Shown in pieces: positions 59,779-64,000 of a DNA stretch of 64,000 nucleotides. The stretch's first letter is position 1, and the number at the start of each line of letters is the position of its first letter. Origin of the DNA: Microbacterium sp. MYb45 (lineage in GTDB: Bacteria > Actinomycetota > Actinomycetes > Actinomycetales > Microbacteriaceae); NCBI RefSeq assembly GCF_002979655.1, contig NZ_PCPG01000015.1, positions 32,796-96,795 of the forward strand. Reading direction: 5' to 3'. The notes under the pieces were generated by a model. The model saw only the letters and a list, made by a program, of their open reading frames with translations. It did no database searches and was not told where the DNA came from. Made by a program: the position numbers and the translations under genes.

Positions 59779-60903
59779 ATGACCGAGAGATCCGGAGGCG
59801 GCAGACTCGTCGTCGATGCCCTGAAGAAGGACTACGAGCTCGACGGCGCCGCCGTCCCCGTGGTCAAGGACGTCACCTTCACGATCGAGCCGGGGACGTT
59901 CTACTCCCTCCTCGGACCGTCGGGGTGCGGCAAGACGACGACGCTGCGCTGTGTCGCCGGGCTCGAGCGGAGCAACGGCGGCGTCATCTCGCTCGACGGC
60001 AACGTGCTCTCGACCGGGACCGAGCACGTGTCGCCCGACAAGCGCGACATCGGCATGGTGTTCCAGAACTACGCGATCTGGCCGCACATGACGGTGTTCG
60101 CCAATGCGATCTTCCCGCTGCAGGTCGCGGGTTCCAAGCTGCCGAAGCAGGAGGCGCGCAAGCGGGCGATGGAGGCGCTGGAGCTGGTGCAGCTCGACCA
60201 TCTCGCACAGCGTCCGGCCACCGCGCTGTCGGGCGGTCAACAGCAGCGCCTGGCACTCGCCCGCGCTCTCGCTCATCGTCCGCGGCTGCTGCTGCTCGAC
60301 GAGCCGCTGTCGAACCTCGACGCCAAGCTGCGCGACACCATGCGCAACGAGCTGCGGAGCCTGCAGCGCACCCTCGGCATCAGTGCCCTCTACGTGACGC
60401 ACGACCAGTCCGAGGCGCTGTCGATGTCCGACCGCGTGGCCGTCATGAACGGCGGCCGCATCGTGCAGGAGGCCACGCCTCGCGAACTCTACGACCAGCC
60501 GGCCGACCGCTTCGTGGCGAACTTCGTCGGCCGCGCGAACATGATCCCCGCCGTGGTGATCGAGCGCGACGGTGCCGGCGACGCGGTGGTCGAGGCGCTC
60601 GGCACCCGGCTGCAGACGCCCGTGCCCGACGGCGTCTCGGCGGGCGACGAGGTCACGCTGACCTTCCGCCCCGAGACCGTGCGCTGGCACGAGACCGACG
60701 TTGAGCGCCCCAACGTGCTCCCCGTGCGCATCGTGCGGGTGGAGTTCCTCGGCGAGATCGTCGAGTACGAGGCCGAGGTGCTCACCGAGGGCGAGCCCGT
60801 CGCCACGATCGTCGGCCGCGGTGCACCGCTGGCGACACCCCCCGAGGGCGGCAGGGTCTTCCTCGAACTGGTCCCGCACGCCTGCCGCGTGCTGGGCGCA
60901 TGA
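59779..60903 (+). CDS. ABC transporter ATPase, PotA/FbpC type
   Basis: 374 residues. Walker A GPSGCGKTT, signature LSGGQQQR, Walker B LLLLDEP, H-loop VTHDQSE, and a TOBE domain in the last ~120 residues. I prefer the ATG at 59779 (AGGAG nine bases upstream). ATGs at 59719/59722, overlapping the MFS stop, are in frame and would add about 20 poorly conserved residues. It powers the fused permease encoded downstream. Confidence 0.87.
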   Translation: MTERSGGGRLVVDALKKDYELDGAAVPVVKDVTFTIEPGTFYSLLGPSGCGKTTTLRCVAGLERSNGGVISLDGNVLSTGTEHVSPDKRDIGMVFQNYAIWPHMTVFANAIFPLQVAGSKLPKQEARKRAMEALELVQLDHLAQRPATALSGGQQQRLALARALAHRPRLLLLDEPLSNLDAKLRDTMRNELRSLQRTLGISALYVTHDQSEALSMSDRVAVMNGGRIVQEATPRELYDQPADRFVANFVGRANMIPAVVIERDGAGDAVVEALGTRLQTPVPDGVSAGDEVTLTFRPETVRWHETDVERPNVLPVRIVRVEFLGEIVEYEAEVLTEGEPVATIVGRGAPLATPPEGGRVFLELVPHACRVLGA

Positions 60904-60960
60904 TCCATCCCGCACCACACCCGCAATCACACACCTGATGTCAGAGAGGACATTCAGATC

Positions 60961-62121
60961 ATGAAGAGAACACTGGGAGCTGTCGCCGTCACGGCGACGT
61001 TCGCGCTCGCCCTGACCGGCTGCGGCACGCAGAGCGAGGCCGCCTCCGGCGACAGCGCGCTCAAGGGCGATGCCGCCTCGGCCGTCTGTGACGCCGTCGA
61101 GGTCGGAGCGATCACCCGCTGCGAGAACTTCTACGACGACTACTGGCCCGAGATCGACAAGCAGCTCGACGCCCTCTACGAAGAGGCGAAGAAGGCCGAC
61201 GACGGCACCCTGGTCATCTGGGACTGGTACGAGCTGTCGCCGGACGTGATCGCGCAGTTCAACGAGCGCTTCCCCGACATCAAGGTCGAGACCCGAGGCC
61301 TCACCTACAACCTGTCGTCGGCGATCATCTCGGCCAAGGCCACGGGGTCGCGCAACACCGACGTCGTGTCCGGTTCGATCACCTCGATGGCCGCGATGTA
61401 CGACGAGGGCTTCTGGGAGAAGGTCGACTGGGCGAGCTTCGGTGTGCCTGAGGAGTACCTCACCATCGGGGCGCCCGAGCTCATGCCGGACAGCATCAAC
61501 GGCACGCTCATCCAGTACAACACCGAGAAGGTGGATGCCGTTCCGGAGACGCTCGACGGGCTGCTCGCCCCCGAGTACAAGGACAAGGTGTCGGTCGCCG
61601 GATACAACGCGGTCGTCTTCGCCGGCTACGGCATGGCCGAGGGCGAAGACAAGATGGTCGACCTGATCGACGAGCTGATGTCGTCGGGCAACCTGAAGCT
61701 GCTGGAGGACCAGGGGGCTCCGCTGTCGAGCGGTGACGTGCCCATCGCCCTGAACCAGACGCTGTTCAACCCGAACCCGGCGCTGCAGGTCTCGCCGTTC
61801 GAGCACGCGGGGGTCTGGGCGCAGTTCTCCGGAGTCAATTCCGACGGCAAGAACAAGCCGGGAGCGGCGCTGTGGACGCTGTGGAACGCGTTCGACCCCG
61901 ACTGGATCAGCCTCCGCATGACGGACGAGCGCTTCGCCAGCACCCAGGTGCCGTTCGCCGGGCTCCCCGCCGACACGTTCGCCGAGTCCACCGGACTCAT
62001 GAAGACGAACTCCGACGCGCTGTTGCTCGGCCTCGAAAGCGGCGCCGAGACCGAGACGCAGGCCACTCGTGACGACTGGCAGGCCATGATCAACGCCGCC
62101 GACAAGGCGCTGAACGGATAA
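60961..62121 (+). CDS. ABC substrate-binding lipoprotein (SBP family 1/13-like)
   Basis: 386 residues. A lipobox LTGC (Cys21) is followed by a body like spermidine/putrescine, iron(III) or phosphonate receptors (LVIWDWYELSPDVIAQFNERFPDIKVE, KVDAVPETLDGLLAPEYKDKVSV). Its ligand cannot be read from sequence. It lies 57 bases after the ATPase gene and two bases before the permease gene. Within the kynurenine region it is a candidate receptor for an aromatic acid or for iron needed by the dioxygenase (inference). Confidence 0.85.
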   Translation: MKRTLGAVAVTATFALALTGCGTQSEAASGDSALKGDAASAVCDAVEVGAITRCENFYDDYWPEIDKQLDALYEEAKKADDGTLVIWDWYELSPDVIAQFNERFPDIKVETRGLTYNLSSAIISAKATGSRNTDVVSGSITSMAAMYDEGFWEKVDWASFGVPEEYLTIGAPELMPDSINGTLIQYNTEKVDAVPETLDGLLAPEYKDKVSVAGYNAVVFAGYGMAEGEDKMVDLIDELMSSGNLKLLEDQGAPLSSGDVPIALNQTLFNPNPALQVSPFEHAGVWAQFSGVNSDGKNKPGAALWTLWNAFDPDWISLRMTDERFASTQVPFAGLPADTFAESTGLMKTNSDALLLGLESGAETETQATRDDWQAMINAADKALNG

Positions 62122-62123
62122 CC

Positions 62124-63986
62124 ATGTTCAAGGCAGGACGGACCACGGGGCGAAAGCGCCCCACCTCGATGACGATCGCCATGGTCGTCTCGGGTGCGGT
62201 CATCTTCATCCTTCTCGCGGTACCGCTGATCGTCCAGGTGATCACCGCGTTCCGTGGTCCGTTCCTGCCCTTCGGCGTCTCGTCGGCCCAGTGGGGTGTC
62301 GAGAACTTCGTCACCCTGTGGCAGCTGCGCGAGGACTTCTGGGGCGTGCTCGGTGCGACCGGCGCCTTCGTCGGCGGCTCCACACTGCTCACGCTGCTGA
62401 TGGCGTTCGGCCTCGCCTGGATCACCGTACGAACGGATGCTCCGTGGCGTCGGCTCATCTCGGTGCTGGTGATCGTGCCGTACATCATCCCGCCGATCGT
62501 GAAGGCGCAGGCCTACCTGCTGATGCTGTCGCCCGAGTCGGGCGTGCTCAACCAGATGCTGCGGCTGCTGCCCTTCGCGAGCGACGTGCCGATCGATCCG
62601 TACGCGTTCCCGACCATGATCTTCATCCAGGCGCTCACGAACGTCACGTTCCCGTACCTGATGATCGTGCCGATCCTGACGAACATGGACGGCTCGCTCG
62701 AGGAGTCGGCGCGGGTGTCCGGGGCTTCCTGGCCGCAGACCCTTCGTCGGGTGACCCTGCCGATGCTCTGGCCGGGCCTGCTCGGCGTGACCGTGCTCAC
62801 CTTCATCCTCGGCCTCGGCAGTCTCGAGGTCCCGCTGCTGTTCGGTCAGGAGTCGGGGCGCGACATCTTCGCCCTCAAACTCTGGACGCTCATCAGCTCC
62901 AACGCGGGCGAACTGCCCCAGTACGGTCTGGCCGCCGCGTGGGGGCTCGTGTTCCTCGTGATCACGACCATCGCGTTCGCCATCTATCTGCGCGCGACGC
63001 GCAACGCCGAGCGCAGAGCCTCGGTGTCGGGCAAGGGCTTCCGGCCCTCGACCATGCGGATGGGACCGTGGAAGATCCCCGTCATGGTGCTGGTCGCCGT
63101 GTTCGTGTTGCTCACCGGCATCCTTCCGCTGCTCGCCCTGCTGTGGGCGGCGATCACGCCGTACCCCGTGGCGTTCTCGATCGACGCGCTGCTCGGCAAC
63201 ACCGACTTCGGGGCGTTCGGCACGGTGCTCGCCGACCCGGAGTTCTGGGTGTCGCTCGGACGCACGGTCATCATCGCGGGTGGCAGCGCCACGATCGCGG
63301 TCGTGTTCGCCACCGTGCTCGCCTACGGCATCGCGCGCAGCAAGAAGACCTGGTGGGTGAAGGCGATGGACCTGTTCGCGTCGTCGTCGGTCGCGATCCC
63401 CGCGACCATCGCCGGCTTCGCGATGTTCCTCACCTTCATGGTGATCAACCCGTACATCCCGATCGCCGGCACGCTGCTGGCGCTCGTCATCGCGTACTCG
63501 TACCGGGTGTCGATCGCCTACCGGTCGTCGTACAGCGCCACGCTGCAGATCCGCCCCGAGCTCGAGGAGGCCGCGCTCACCAGTGGAGCCAGCCGGTTCG
63601 AGGGGTTCCGCCGCATCATCGCGCCGCTGCTGATGCCAACGGTGATGGCCGTGTGGATCCAGATGTTCATCCTCGGCACCAACGAGTTCACGCTCCCGGC
63701 GTTCCTCGCGACCCCGTCGTCGCGCCCGCTGTCGATGTACATCTACGCGATGATCAACCCGCGATCCGCACAGCTCTACGCGCCGGATCAGGGCGCCGCG
63801 ATGGCGCTGATCTTCACGCTGATGGTGTTCGCGATCGGCTACGGCCTGCAGTGGGCGCTGTCCCGCCGGGCGATCGGTCGGGCGCGGAAGCCCGTCGCCG
63901 CCGGTCTCCCCGACCTGGCCGCGACGCCGGTCCCCGCTGCCGATTCCGCGACGGTGACCCTGGCGGTGCAGCGCCAGAGGCGCTGA
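62124..63986 (+). CDS. Fused ABC permease, FbpB/two-domain type
   Basis: 620 residues containing two BPD_transp_1 domains in tandem (~1-290 and ~315-600) with about 12 helices. Each has its coupling loop (LEESARVSGASWPQTLRRVTLP and LEEAALTSGASRFEGFRRIIAP). Fused permeases of this kind occur in iron(III), thiamine and 2-aminoethylphosphonate-type importers. It starts two bases after the binding-protein stop and completes the importer; nothing further is encoded before the window ends. Confidence 0.88.
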   Translation: MFKAGRTTGRKRPTSMTIAMVVSGAVIFILLAVPLIVQVITAFRGPFLPFGVSSAQWGVENFVTLWQLREDFWGVLGATGAFVGGSTLLTLLMAFGLAWITVRTDAPWRRLISVLVIVPYIIPPIVKAQAYLLMLSPESGVLNQMLRLLPFASDVPIDPYAFPTMIFIQALTNVTFPYLMIVPILTNMDGSLEESARVSGASWPQTLRRVTLPMLWPGLLGVTVLTFILGLGSLEVPLLFGQESGRDIFALKLWTLISSNAGELPQYGLAAAWGLVFLVITTIAFAIYLRATRNAERRASVSGKGFRPSTMRMGPWKIPVMVLVAVFVLLTGILPLLALLWAAITPYPVAFSIDALLGNTDFGAFGTVLADPEFWVSLGRTVIIAGGSATIAVVFATVLAYGIARSKKTWWVKAMDLFASSSVAIPATIAGFAMFLTFMVINPYIPIAGTLLALVIAYSYRVSIAYRSSYSATLQIRPELEEAALTSGASRFEGFRRIIAPLLMPTVMAVWIQMFILGTNEFTLPAFLATPSSRPLSMYIYAMINPRSAQLYAPDQGAAMALIFTLMVFAIGYGLQWALSRRAIGRARKPVAAGLPDLAATPVPAADSATVTLAVQRQRR

Positions 63987-64000
63987 CCCTCCCCCTCGCC

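Overview
The window reads as chromosomal DNA from a high-GC Gram-positive actinobacterium, most likely Microbacteriaceae (Microbacterium or a close relative). This is inferred from the very GC-rich codon use, GTG starts, frequent 4-base start/stop overlaps, LPXTG/LAXTG surface proteins, many putative leaderless promoters and the rpsF-ssb-rpsR-rplI locus. No database search was possible, so the genus is an inference. No rRNA, tRNA, CRISPR array, insertion sequence or prophage was seen.

Layout. 1-2.3 kb: the end of a sortase-anchored surface protein and a Tat-exported phosphoesterase. 2.4-10.5 kb: a seven-gene minus-strand operon with a spermidine/putrescine-type ABC importer, a DUF3830 protein, a PuuD-like amidotransferase-fold hydrolase and a PuuC-like aldehyde dehydrogenase, next to a double-domain Lrp/AsnC regulator and a cupin. 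10.6-20.2 kb: a cell-wall metallophosphoesterase, the CCA-adding enzyme, a VapBC module, a RibD-like reductase divergent from a TetR regulator, and a GAF regulator/aldehyde dehydrogenase/DUF779 set with a striking operator. 20.2-21.4 kb: a deletion scar joining a 5'-truncated, frameshifted trpS to a 5'-truncated DUF2599 gene. 21.5-27.1 kb: a dipeptide/oligopeptide ABC operon headed by a DUF1684 gene. 27.1-34 kb: small membrane proteins, repeat elements, a DUF1778/GNAT toxin-antitoxin pair, a TetR/glycosyltransferase pair, two unknown proteins and a GNAT acetyltransferase. 34-43 kb: an arylsulfatase, an Lrp regulator and a second complete dipeptide ABC operon. 43-45.8 kb: a lipoprotein and the ribosomal locus.

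46-64 kb is the most coherent catabolic region. Nine overlapping or closely spaced minus-strand genes encode the complete lower route from 3-hydroxyanthranilate to pyruvate and acetyl-CoA: aminomuconate semialdehyde dehydrogenase, 2-oxopent-4-enoate hydratase, acylating acetaldehyde dehydrogenase, hydroxyoxovalerate aldolase, 4-oxalocrotonate decarboxylase, RidA-type aminomuconate deaminase, 3-hydroxyanthranilate dioxygenase and ACMS decarboxylase, followed by kynureninase. The order matches what I recall of the Pseudomonas nba (2-nitrobenzoate) operon, but with kynU at the end, so the likely source is kynurenine from tryptophan. A LysR gene diverges from the operon head and a GntR gene converges on its tail. 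Beyond the LysR gene lie an LVIVD-repeat protein, a DHA2 MFS transporter and a Fbp/Pot-type ABC importer that could serve the same pathway.

Regulatory architecture is unusually legible. At least ten genes have a TANNNT-like -10 hexamer ending exactly 6-7 nt before the start codon (leaderless transcripts). Several palindromic or helically phased operators can be read next to their regulators, and the PuuC-like dehydrogenase has a perfect hairpin that buries its ribosome binding site.
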